NCBI GenBank assembly: GCA_003820635.1
Contig: RPOS01000015.1
Coordinates: 7,730 to 71,729 of the forward strand
Reading direction: 5' to 3'
Source: Verrucomicrobiaceae bacterium
GTDB taxonomy: Bacteria; Verrucomicrobiota; Verrucomicrobiae; Verrucomicrobiales; Akkermansiaceae
DNA length: 64,000 nucleotides
Under the pieces are notes generated by a model. That model was not told the DNA's origin. It worked only from the letters and a program-made list of their open reading frames with translations, and did no database searches. Shown in pieces: positions 8,056 to 15,552 of this stretch. The position numbers and the translations under genes are program-made. Position 1 is the stretch's first letter. Each line of letters opens with the position of its first letter.

Positions 8056-9570
8056 TCAGTCTTCCAGCGTCTTGGCAAGGGCGATGGCGCGGAGCATGCC
8101 TTTGGCCTTGTTGACGGTTTCGATGTATTCGTAGGTGGGATCGGAATCGGCGACGACGCCGGCGCCGGCTTGGACGTAGGCCTTGCCGTCCTTGAGCAAG
8201 CAGGTGCGCAGGGTGATGCAACTGTCGTGTGAGCCGTCGAAGCCGAAATAACCGACGGCACCGGCGTAGGCGCAGCGCTTGTTTTTCTCCAGCGAGTTGA
8301 TGATTTGCATCGCGCGGATTTTCGGCGCGCCGCTGACGGTGCCGGCTGGAAACGTGGCGCGCAGCACGTCGTAGGCGCTGTGCGCCGGATCGAGCTCGCC
8401 ACTGACGTTGGAAACGATGTGCATCACATGGCTGTAGCGCTCCACAATCATGAAATCATCCACCTTCACCGATGCGTGTTTGGCGATGCGGCCCACGTCG
8501 TTGCGGGCGAGGTCCACCAGCATGAGATGCTCGGCGCGTTCCTTGGGATCGTCTAACAGATCCGCGGCGAGCGCATCGTCCTCCTCCGGGGTTTTACCTC
8601 TCCAGCGGGTGCCGGCGATGGGGCGGATGTCGATGCGGCCGTGGATCGAACGCACGTGGACTTCCGGTGAACTGCCGACGAGTGAGAAATCGCCGAGTTC
8701 GAGGATGAACATGTAGGGTGAGGGATTCACGAAACGCAGCGCGCGGTAGAGATCCACGGCGGGCAGCTCGAAGTCCGTTTCAAAACGCTGGCTCGGCACG
8801 AACTGGAAGATGTCACCGGCGGCGATGAATTCCTTGCCGGCGCGCACGATGGTTTCGAATTCCTCCTGCGTCGTGTTGCTGCGGGCATCCACCGGTTCCA
8901 CTTTCAGCAGGCCGTTGAGTGCCGGGACATGCAGCGGGCGGTTGAGGATTTCCACGATGGCGGCGATTTTGCCGCAGGCTTCGGCATAGGCATCGGCAGG
9001 CGTGGCGAAGTCGTCGATGAACGCATTGGCGATGACTTGCAAGCGGCGCAGGCGGTGGTCAAAGACGAGCAAGGTGTCTGCTAACAGAAACATCGCATCC
9101 GGAATGCCGAGCGGGTCCGGCGGCGGTGGGCCGAGCGTGGGTTCGAACTGGCGCACCGCGTCGTATGACAGATAGCCGACCATGCCACCGGAAAACAAGG
9201 GCAGCGCGCCGTGGGTGACCGGCGTGTAGGCGGCCATTTCGCGCTCCAGCGCGGCCAGCACGTCGTCGGGTGCGGTGTAGCTGCGCGTTTGCGAGCCCTC
9301 GCGGATGGTGATGTCCTTGCCGCGGGCTTCGAAGACGCGGCGCGGGTCGCTGCCGATGATCGACCAGCGGCCGCCCTTCTCGGTGCTCTCCGCGCTTTCC
9401 AGCAGGAATGAATGGCGGCTGTCGCGCAGCTTGAGGTAGGCGGAAAGCGGCGTCTCGAAGTCGGCCGCGAGCTGGGTGTAAACGGGCACGATGTTGCCCC
9501 GCTTCACCAGCTCGGCAAACGCTTCCAATGATGGCTCGACCGGAATGGAACTCACAACGCGGCGAAGCAT
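8056..9570 (-). CDS. trpE: Anthranilate synthase component I
   Basis: A 504-residue enzyme converting chorismate and ammonia to anthranilate, the first committed step of tryptophan synthesis. The N-terminal region has the tryptophan-binding feedback motif 'SFLLESAES' (about residues 54-62). The chorismate-binding domain (about 240-500) has 'FQFVPSQRFETDF', 'RFVNPSPYMFIL', 'RPIAGTRWRG', 'EHLMLVDLARNDVGRI' and 'FPAGTVSGAPKIRAMQII', all diagnostic of TrpE/PabB/MenF enzymes. The LLES motif and the following trpG favour TrpE over PabB. No attenuator was recognised upstream. The start at 9570 is 136 bases from the divergent sigma factor start at 9707, so both promoters should lie in that gap. Confidence 0.93.
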   Translation of the reverse strand: MLRRVVSSIPVEPSLEAFAELVKRGNIVPVYTQLAADFETPLSAYLKLRDSRHSFLLESAESTEKGGRWSIIGSDPRRVFEARGKDITIREGSQTRSYTAPDDVLAALEREMAAYTPVTHGALPLFSGGMVGYLSYDAVRQFEPTLGPPPPDPLGIPDAMFLLADTLLVFDHRLRRLQVIANAFIDDFATPADAYAEACGKIAAIVEILNRPLHVPALNGLLKVEPVDARSNTTQEEFETIVRAGKEFIAAGDIFQFVPSQRFETDFELPAVDLYRALRFVNPSPYMFILELGDFSLVGSSPEVHVRSIHGRIDIRPIAGTRWRGKTPEEDDALAADLLDDPKERAEHLMLVDLARNDVGRIAKHASVKVDDFMIVERYSHVMHIVSNVSGELDPAHSAYDVLRATFPAGTVSGAPKIRAMQIINSLEKNKRCAYAGAVGYFGFDGSHDSCITLRTCLLKDGKAYVQAGAGVVADSDPTYEYIETVNKAKGMLRAIALAKTLED

Positions 9571-9706
9571 GGCCGGGAAACGCCGCAGGGCAAGCCCGGA
9601 GCAGCGGTGCCCGAAGCAGCTGGATTTTCCTCAAAACCAGCGCTTTGATCCCGCCGGGGCAGGCTGCGCGAATCCGCAAAACAAAATCCGAGCTCCGCGA
9701 CGTTCT

Positions 9707-10306
9707 ATGGACGAGATTCCCGACATGCAGACCCTGACCGCAGTTTCCTCGGCCGCTGGCACCGCTCCGTCCGAATGGCGCGAGTGGCTGGAGCTCAATG
9801 GCCCGAAAATGCTGCTTTTCGCCCGCCAGCAGACCCGTTCCCACCAGGACGCGGAGGATGTCTTGCAGGACGCCATCGTCAAACTCGTGGAAAAAATCCG
9901 CAACGATGAGTTCATCGGCGGGGCCGAGGCGTGGCAGCCGTATCTTTATACCACCATCCGGCGGCTGGCGATCGACCTCAGCCGCCGCGATGACCGCCGC
10001 AAGCGCCGCGAGGACACGGTGGGTTTCGAGGCGGGGGAATCCCAGCAGCAGGCATTCCACCCGTGGTTCGAAAGCGAGTCATCCGAGGATGAAACGCGCG
10101 TCCAGCTTGAGGAAAAGCTCAAGGAGCTGCCGGAAAAGTTCGCCGAAGTCATCATCATGAAAATCTGGGGCGAGCGCACCTTCGCTGAAATCGGTGAAGC
10201 GCTCGGCATTTCCCAAAACACGGCGGCCTCACGGTATCGCTATGGACTTGAGGCGCTCAAGCGCAGTCTCGGCGGAGCCCGCCGCCGCGGCGATCTCTCG
10301 ATTTGA
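9707..10306 (+). CDS. ECF-type RNA polymerase sigma factor
   Basis: A 199-residue sigma-70 family protein of ECF size from the ATG at 9707 (a second ATG at 9725 is possible; longer readings run into the divergent trpE). Region 2 is at about residues 25-95 ('LLFARQQTRSHQDAEDVLQDA', 'YLYTTIRRLAIDLSRR'). Region 4 is at about 135-190 ('LKELPEKFAEVIIMKIWG', then the helix-turn-helix 'TFAEIGEALGISQNTAASRY'). It sits 21 bases before a probable anti-sigma factor and then a PDZ protein, a common arrangement for stress-responsive sigma factors controlled at the membrane. Its regulon cannot be read from this window. Confidence 0.88.
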   Translation: MDEIPDMQTLTAVSSAAGTAPSEWREWLELNGPKMLLFARQQTRSHQDAEDVLQDAIVKLVEKIRNDEFIGGAEAWQPYLYTTIRRLAIDLSRRDDRRKRREDTVGFEAGESQQQAFHPWFESESSEDETRVQLEEKLKELPEKFAEVIIMKIWGERTFAEIGEALGISQNTAASRYRYGLEALKRSLGGARRRGDLSI

Positions 10307-10327
10307 AATTTCCTTCACTTCACAGTT

Positions 10328-10954
10328 ATGTCATCTGATTCATCATCTATTGAGAACGACCTGCGGCAGCTCCGTGCCGCCGCGCTCGATGATGCCTTGC
10401 TCGCCCGGCTCGAAGCCTGTGCCGAGGGCACATGGACGCGCCTTGATCCCGTCGAGCTCGAATTCGAGCAACGCCTGCGCGGCATGGCTCCTGCCCGCTT
10501 GCCGGACGCGCTAATGGCCAAGCTGGAGTCCGTGGTGGCCGGTGTGCCGTTCTCCACAGAACCGCCGAAAATCGTGCACTTCCCGGCGCGCGGCGAGAAG
10601 GCCTCCCGCCAGCCCCGTGCTTGGTGGGGAGCTGCCGCGGCAGTGGCCCTGTTCGGTGGGCTTGCCGGATGGCTTGTTCCCGCCGGCCCGCAGGAAAAGC
10701 CCCTTGCCGCCGCGCAGTCCAGCGCGCCCGCCATCCAGCCCGTGCCCTCTGGCCAGCTCATTCCGGCAGGCATCAACCGCGGCCTCAAAGAAGCCCGTGA
10801 CGAAGGTGTGGTTTGGCAATCCAGCCAACAACCGCACCGCGTGCTCAGGGTGGTCTATCAGGAACGCGTGTCGCTCAAGGACGCCTCCGGCCGCATTCAT
10901 CATGTCGAACAACCGCGGGTGGAATACATCCTGGTTCCGGCCAAGACGGACTGA
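10328..10954 (+). CDS. Probable membrane-anchored anti-sigma factor
   Basis: A 208-residue protein with an acidic helical cytoplasmic part (1-98), one transmembrane segment (about 99-117, 'WWGAAAAVALFGGLAGWLV'), and a periplasmic part ending in a conserved-looking beta segment ('HRVLRVVYQERVSLKDASG', 'VEYILVPAKTD'). No HExxH or zinc-binding anti-sigma motif is present. The assignment comes from position directly after an ECF sigma gene, single-pass topology and size. It is not recognised as a named family. The periplasmic part may sense envelope state. Confidence 0.55.
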   Translation: MSSDSSSIENDLRQLRAAALDDALLARLEACAEGTWTRLDPVELEFEQRLRGMAPARLPDALMAKLESVVAGVPFSTEPPKIVHFPARGEKASRQPRAWWGAAAAVALFGGLAGWLVPAGPQEKPLAAAQSSAPAIQPVPSGQLIPAGINRGLKEARDEGVVWQSSQQPHRVLRVVYQERVSLKDASGRIHHVEQPRVEYILVPAKTD

Positions 10955-11009
10955 CCGTTGTTTTCCCCAGACAAAATCATCCTGCCGCTGCGCTCATCGG
11001 CTGCATCCC

Positions 11010-11954
11010 ATGAAAAGCATTTCCATCATCACCCTCACTGCCGGGTTTGCCGCCTTGCCAGTGCTTGCCATCGAGGCACCGCCGGATGACGCGCTGCCGC
11101 CAGCGGAGGTGGCACCGGCACCCGCTGAAGCTCCGGTGGAAAAAGCCGGCATCGCCTATCTCGGCGTGGTTTCCGCGATGGTGCCCGAGATGCTTGCCGA
11201 GCACCTCGGCCTGCGTGCGGGCGAAGGCATCGTCGTCAATGCCGTGATGCCCGATGGGCCCGCAGCCAAGGCAGGTCTCGCGGCGCATGATGTCATCACC
11301 CGCGTGGCCGGCGAACCGGTCGGCTCGTCTGATGAACTCACCGCACAAGTCGCCGCCCGCAAGCCGGGCGAAACCATCCGCCTCGATGTGATCCATCAGG
11401 GGAAACCCGGAGGCATCGATGTCATGCTTGGCACCCGTCCCGAGCAGATTGCCGCACCGCAGCCGCAGCCGCTGGATCAGCTCAATCTCGACGGCATACC
11501 CAAGGAGCTCGCCGACCGCGTCCGGCGCATGATCGAGGGCAACCTCGGGGAAATGCGCCTTGATTTCGAGAAGGGAGTCGAGGAGGCCGCACCGCAGATC
11601 GAGGATGCGATGCGCCAGATGCGCGAGCGATTGGGCAAGGCCATGGAAGGCATGAAAATCCCGGAATTTCCGGAAAACCCTGGCGGCATTGAGATTCACC
11701 AGGGGGCGACCTTCCGCCTCATGGACGACCAAGGCAGCATTGAGCTCAAGTCCATTGAAGGTGGCAAGGAAATCACCGTGCGCGACAAGGATGACCAGAT
11801 CATCTGGAGCGGACCGTGGGACACCGAGCAGGACAAGGCCGCCGCGTCCGAGGATATCCGCCGCCGGGTGGAGCGGCTCAATTTCGACGCCGGAGCCAAC
11901 GGCCTGCGCCTGAACTTCCGCAATGTGCCGCCGGATGCGGACGGGCCGGAATGA
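11010..11954 (+). CDS. Secreted PDZ-domain protein
   Basis: A 314-residue protein from the ATG at 11010. The signal peptide is MKSISIITLTAGFAALPVLA. A Pro/Ala-rich linker leads to one PDZ domain at about residues 48-140 ('AYLGVVSAMVPEMLAEHLGL', 'GIVVNAVMPDGPAAKAGLAA', 'DVITRVAGEPVGSSDELTAQ'). It resembles the PDZ domain of DegP/HtrA proteases, but no protease domain is present. The rest is a charged helical segment (about 165-225) and a C-terminal beta-rich region. It lies 55 bases after the anti-sigma gene. A role in presenting misfolded envelope proteins to the sigma/anti-sigma pair is a reasonable guess from context only. Confidence 0.75.
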   Translation: MKSISIITLTAGFAALPVLAIEAPPDDALPPAEVAPAPAEAPVEKAGIAYLGVVSAMVPEMLAEHLGLRAGEGIVVNAVMPDGPAAKAGLAAHDVITRVAGEPVGSSDELTAQVAARKPGETIRLDVIHQGKPGGIDVMLGTRPEQIAAPQPQPLDQLNLDGIPKELADRVRRMIEGNLGEMRLDFEKGVEEAAPQIEDAMRQMRERLGKAMEGMKIPEFPENPGGIEIHQGATFRLMDDQGSIELKSIEGGKEITVRDKDDQIIWSGPWDTEQDKAAASEDIRRRVERLNFDAGANGLRLNFRNVPPDADGPE

Positions 11955-12006
11955 GATAACATTTTTTCATGGGTAGAGAACGCAATATGGAGGGCGTTCA
12001 TGGAGA

Positions 12007-12037
12007 CACCCGCGTCCGGCGATCCCGGGCGCGGGTG
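12007..12037. terminator. Strong hairpin between convergent genes
   Basis: A perfect 8-bp stem (CACCCGCG at 12007-12014, CGCGGGTG at 12030-12037), with an additional short CCGG pairing inside the loop, lies between the stop of the PDZ gene and the stop of the converging fabZ-like gene. There is no T-run on either side, so intrinsic termination is likely but not certain. Confidence 0.5.
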
Positions 12038-12053
12038 AATCATTTCCCCGGTT

Positions 12054-12485
12054 TCATTCATCGCCGCTGAGCGTGACCCTGGCGCTGGCAAGCGGCCTGC
12101 CGGAAATGCTGATCCGGCCGTCGATCTGCACCAGCCCGCCCATGCGGCCTTCGACTTTGGCGTGGATTTCCAGCAACTCGCCCGGCAGCGCCGCGCCGAG
12201 GATCTTGGCCGCGCGCACGCCGCTGAGGCGGAGGTTTTCCAAGGGGCGGATTTCCGGATCCGTCTGGGCTACCACCCCGCCGAGCTGGGCGATCGCTTCG
12301 ATCAGGATCACTCCAGGCATCATCGGGTTTCCGGGGAAATGGCCATCGAGAAACGCCTCGCTGCCGAGCACCTGATAGATCGCCACCGCCTCGCGGCCGG
12401 GATCGAGCGAGGTCAGCCGGTCCACGAAGCGGAACGATGCGCCGTGCGGCAGGCTTTGGAGCGCGGTTTGCAAGTCGGGAGTCAT
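12054..12485 (-). CDS. FabZ-like (3R)-hydroxyacyl-ACP dehydratase
   Basis: A 143-residue hot-dog-fold protein. It carries the FabZ active-site signature, '[20 protein letters not shown]', with the catalytic His at about 49 and Glu at about 63. It should dehydrate beta-hydroxyacyl-ACP in fatty-acid synthesis. The N-terminus '[20 protein letters not shown]' is also typical. The ATG at 12485 overlaps the truA stop as ATGA. It is located after truA and not beside fab or lpx genes, so it may be a second copy serving a special lipid; the family call is firm, the exact role is not. Confidence 0.82.
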   Translation of the reverse strand: MTPDLQTALQSLPHGASFRFVDRLTSLDPGREAVAIYQVLGSEAFLDGHFPGNPMMPGVILIEAIAQLGGVVAQTDPEIRPLENLRLSGVRAAKILGAALPGELLEIHAKVEGRMGGLVQIDGRISISGRPLASARVTLSGDE

Positions 12486-13270
12486 TTCGCGGGAGTTCGG
12501 GAGTAGGAGACTTTCCACAGCACCAGGCCGTGTGCCGGGGCGTTGAGGCGGCCGCAGTGGAGGTCCGGATTTGTAAGAAGGGCTTCGACTTCGGAGCAGC
12601 TCATCAAGCCGCGGCCGGTTCTGACGAGCGTGCCGACGATGCCGCGGCACATCTTGTAGAGGAAGCCGTTTCCTTCCAGAACAAAGGCCAGCAAGGGGCC
12701 GCTGCGGCGGATTTCACAGCGGGTGAGCGTGCGGGACGGGTCGGCCAGGGTGCCGTCCCGCCGGGAAGTGAAGGCGCGGAAGTCGTGGCATCCGCGCAGC
12801 AGCGCGGCGGCCTGGCGCATGGTTGCTAGATCGAGTGGCTGCGGCACGTGCCATGCGTGCCCGGCCAACAGCGGGTTCATCACCGGCGCGTTCCAGACCT
12901 GATAGCGGTATTGCTTGGAGGTCGCGCCAAAGCGCGCGTGAAACGAGCCGCAGGTGCGTGCGGCGGAAAGAATCCGGATATCCGCGGGAAGCAGGGAGTT
13001 GATGGCCGGGCCAAGCCGCCGGCCCGGCATGGTGGCCTCGTTTTCCGGCACGTCGAAGTGCGCCACCAGCCCCAGCGCGTGCACGCCGGAATCGGTGCGG
13101 CTCGAGCTGACAAGTTGAGGCGCTGACGGAAACAGGACCGCCAGCGCCTTTTCAATGTGATCGGAGGCTCCCATGCCCGAGCGTCCGGCATGCCAGCCAT
13201 GGTAGGCCGCGCCGTCGAAGGCGATGGTCAGTTTGAACCGCTGATCGTGGCTTGGACGGCAGTCGCTCAA
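12482..13270 (-). CDS. truA: tRNA pseudouridine(38-40) synthase
   Basis: A 262-residue protein that isomerises uridines 38-40 in the tRNA anticodon stem. The catalytic Asp is residue 60 in '[12 protein letters not shown]'. Other TruA motifs are '[12 protein letters not shown]' near the N-terminus and '[20 protein letters not shown]'. The chosen start is a TTG at 13270 that overlaps the sodA stop (TTGA). No ATG is available between that stop and the conserved N-terminal strand, so the TTG is strongly indicated. It puts the catalytic Asp at the same number, 60, as I recall for E. coli TruA. The gene ends in an ATGA overlap with the fabZ-like gene. Confidence 0.9.
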   Translation of the reverse strand: MSDCRPSHDQRFKLTIAFDGAAYHGWHAGRSGMGASDHIEKALAVLFPSAPQLVSSSRTDSGVHALGLVAHFDVPENEATMPGRRLGPAINSLLPADIRILSAARTCGSFHARFGATSKQYRYQVWNAPVMNPLLAGHAWHVPQPLDLATMRQAAALLRGCHDFRAFTSRRDGTLADPSRTLTRCEIRRSGPLLAFVLEGNGFLYKMCRGIVGTLVRTGRGLMSCSEVEALLTNPDLHCGRLNAPAHGLVLWKVSYSRTPAK

Positions 13271-13890
13271 CCGGCGAAGTTGGCTGCGACCACATCCCAG
13301 TTCACCACGTTCCAGAACGCGGCGATGTAGTCCGGGCGGCGGTTCTGATAGTTGAGGTAATAGGCGTGCTCCCAGACGTCGAGGCCGAGGATGGGCTTGC
13401 CCTCGCAACCGGCCACGGCGGCACCCATGCAGGGGCAGTCCTGGTTGGCGGTGGAACAAACGGCCAGCGAGCCGTCGGCCTTTTTCACCAGCCATGCCCA
13501 GCCGGAGCCGAAGCGCGTGACACCGGCCTTGGCGAAGGCTTCCTTGAAGGCGTCGAAGGAGCCGAAGGCCTTGTCGATGGCGGCGGCCAGCTCGCCGGAT
13601 GGAGCCTTGGCACCACCCGGGGCGATGACTTTCCAGAAAAACGCGTGGTTGGCGTGGCCACCGGCGTTGTTGCGCACGGCCATGCGGATGTCGTCCGGCA
13701 CCGAGGCGAGGTCGCCGATGATTTCGCAGATCGACTTGGCTTCGAGCTCGGCCTTGCCGGCGATGGCGTTGTTGAGATTGGTGATGTATGCCTGATGGTG
13801 CTTGGAATGATGGATTTCCATCGTGCGGGCGTCGATGTGGGGTTCGAGCGCGTCGTAAGCGTAGCCGAGTTCGGGAAGTGTGTGGGCCAT
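13267..13890 (-). CDS. Superoxide dismutase (Fe/Mn family)
   Basis: A 207-residue enzyme dismutating superoxide. The metal ligands are visible: His27 in '[12 protein letters not shown]', His in '[13 protein letters not shown]', Asp and His in '[20 protein letters not shown]'. '[12 protein letters not shown]' is the family signature. The SOD gene is unusually Cys-rich for this family in the segment '[19 protein letters not shown]', where most family members have a short 'NQDNPL'-like loop. Whether iron or manganese is used cannot be decided. It heads the overlapping set sodA-truA-fabZ-like and is divergent from rmuC, with about 110 bases between the two starts for promoters. Confidence 0.93.
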   Translation of the reverse strand: MAHTLPELGYAYDALEPHIDARTMEIHHSKHHQAYITNLNNAIAGKAELEAKSICEIIGDLASVPDDIRMAVRNNAGGHANHAFFWKVIAPGGAKAPSGELAAAIDKAFGSFDAFKEAFAKAGVTRFGSGWAWLVKKADGSLAVCSTANQDCPCMGAAVAGCEGKPILGLDVWEHAYYLNYQNRRPDYIAAFWNVVNWDVVAANFAG

Positions 13891-14001
13891 GTTGGTTAGG
13901 GGAGTTTGGTTTGCGTATCGCCCGGTGATCCGATAGGGAATTGCGCCCGGCGACTCTCCTTACGAAACCGAGCTTCCCGCCAGCCGCAAGAGAAATCCCA
14001 C

Positions 14002-15480
14002 ATGCCACCCGAACTCGCACCCTACCTCCCGGAAATCATCACTGCCATCGTCGCCTTGTTTGTCGGCTGGTTGTTCACCCGGCTTGCCGCCTCCAGCAAG
14101 ATCGCTACCGGCATCGAGCGGCTCAAGGCGGAGGAGCGCCGCTCCGCGGAAATCGAGGCCCGCCTCGCCCAGACCGCCGCCGAGGCCGGGCGCAATGAGC
14201 AGGAAGCCCAGACATTCCGCAACCAGCTCGGCGAACTGCGCGCCCGCCTCGAAGCCGAACTCAAGGCCGCCGCCGAAAAACAGGCGCTGCTCGAACGCGC
14301 CGAGGCCAAGCTATCCGACACCTTCAAGGCGCTCTCCGCCGACGCGCTCCGGGTTTCCTCCGAGCAATTCCTCCAGCTCGCCAAATCCTCGCTCGCCACC
14401 CAGACCGAGGAGGCCAAGGGCGAAATCGAAAAACGCAAGACCGCCATCGAGAACCTCGTCAAGCCCGTGGCCGAATCGCTCGGGAAATTCGAACTCCGCA
14501 TCGGCGAGATCGAAAAACTCCGCGAGGGTGCCTATGCCGAACTCAAGGAACAGGTCCGCGCCCTCGGCGAAGGCCAGCTCGGTTTGCAGCGTGAGACCGC
14601 GTCACTCGTCAAAGCCCTGCGCCAGCCGACCGGCCGCGGCCAATGGGGCGAAATGCAGCTCCGCCGCGTGGTGGAACTCGCCGGCATGCAGGAACACTGC
14701 GATTTCGAAACGCAGCACAGCACCACCACTGACGAGGGGAAAAAACTCCGCCCCGACCTGGTGGTTAGATTGCCCGGCGGGAAATCCATCGTGGTCGATT
14801 CCAAAACGCCGATGGACGGCTACCTCGACGCGCTGGAAGCCACCGATGACGCTGTCAGGGATGAGGCGCTGCAACGCCACGCCCGCCAGGTGCGCACGCA
14901 CATCCAGCAGCTTTCCTCCAAGAACTACACCGCGCAGTTTGCGCACGCGCCGGAGTTCACCGTGCTGTTCCTGCCCAGCGAGTCATTCTTTTCCGCGGCG
15001 CTGCAGAGCGATCCCGGCCTGATCGAGCGCGGCGTCGATCAAGGAGTCATCCTCGCCACGCCCACCACGCTCATCGCGTTGCTGCGCGCCGTGGCCTACG
15101 GCTGGCGGCAGGAGGCCATCGCCGAGAACGCCCGTGAGATTTCCTTGTTAGGCCGCACCCTGCACGAACGCCTTGGCAAACTCGCCGAGCACTTCGCCAA
15201 GCTCGGGCGCTCGCTCGGCAATGCCGTGGAAAACTACAACAGCGCCGTCGGCTCCTTCGAAACCCGCGTGCTCACCACCGCCCGCAAGTTCGAAGAACTC
15301 AAGGCCGCGCCCGAAGGCGTTTCCCTCACCATTCTCGAACCGGTGGACAGCGTGCCGCGCACCCTGCAATCCACCGGCCTGCCGCCCACCGCCTCTCCGG
15401 ACGACGATTTCACCTTCGTCCCCGATCCACCCGCCAGTGCCAAAAGCGCCGCCGCGGACCTGCGCTCGGCGCTGGAGTGA
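14002..15480 (+). CDS. rmuC: DNA recombination protein RmuC
   Basis: A 492-residue protein. The N-terminal membrane segment is at about residues 8-28 ('[18 protein letters not shown]'), then a long coiled coil (about 40-190), and then the RmuC nuclease-like domain (about 200-430) with '[20 protein letters not shown]', '[20 protein letters not shown]' and '[20 protein letters not shown]'. The Asp/Lys pair in 'VVDSK' is typical of the restriction-endonuclease-like fold. RmuC limits inversions between short inverted repeats in E. coli, which is notable in a genome rich in such repeats. The start used is the ATG at 14002; upstream in-frame sequence has no membrane character. Confidence 0.9.
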   Translation: MPPELAPYLPEIITAIVALFVGWLFTRLAASSKIATGIERLKAEERRSAEIEARLAQTAAEAGRNEQEAQTFRNQLGELRARLEAELKAAAEKQALLERAEAKLSDTFKALSADALRVSSEQFLQLAKSSLATQTEEAKGEIEKRKTAIENLVKPVAESLGKFELRIGEIEKLREGAYAELKEQVRALGEGQLGLQRETASLVKALRQPTGRGQWGEMQLRRVVELAGMQEHCDFETQHSTTTDEGKKLRPDLVVRLPGGKSIVVDSKTPMDGYLDALEATDDAVRDEALQRHARQVRTHIQQLSSKNYTAQFAHAPEFTVLFLPSESFFSAALQSDPGLIERGVDQGVILATPTTLIALLRAVAYGWRQEAIAENAREISLLGRTLHERLGKLAEHFAKLGRSLGNAVENYNSAVGSFETRVLTTARKFEELKAAPEGVSLTILEPVDSVPRTLQSTGLPPTASPDDDFTFVPDPPASAKSAAADLRSALE

Positions 15481-15485
15481 GATGT

Positions 15486-15502
15486 GGCGGATGCAATCCG
15501 CC
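15486..15502. repeat. Short perfect hairpin after rmuC
   Basis: Arms GGCGGAT and ATCCGCC are separated by three bases (GCA), 5 bases after the rmuC stop. Similar small G/C-ended hairpins with other centres occur at 32887-32906, 46164-46223 and 61088-61111. It may act as a weak terminator or be a member of a repeat family. Confidence 0.5.
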
Positions 15503-15552
15503 GCCACCTTCGGGATTGGCGGAGCATCATTTTTCGTTTAGAACCCGCGGCA

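Noticed and set aside
12482..14020. A 512-codon minus-strand frame covering truA and the sodA region
   Set aside because: Only the part from 13270 down is TruA; the rest is sodA read in the wrong frame.
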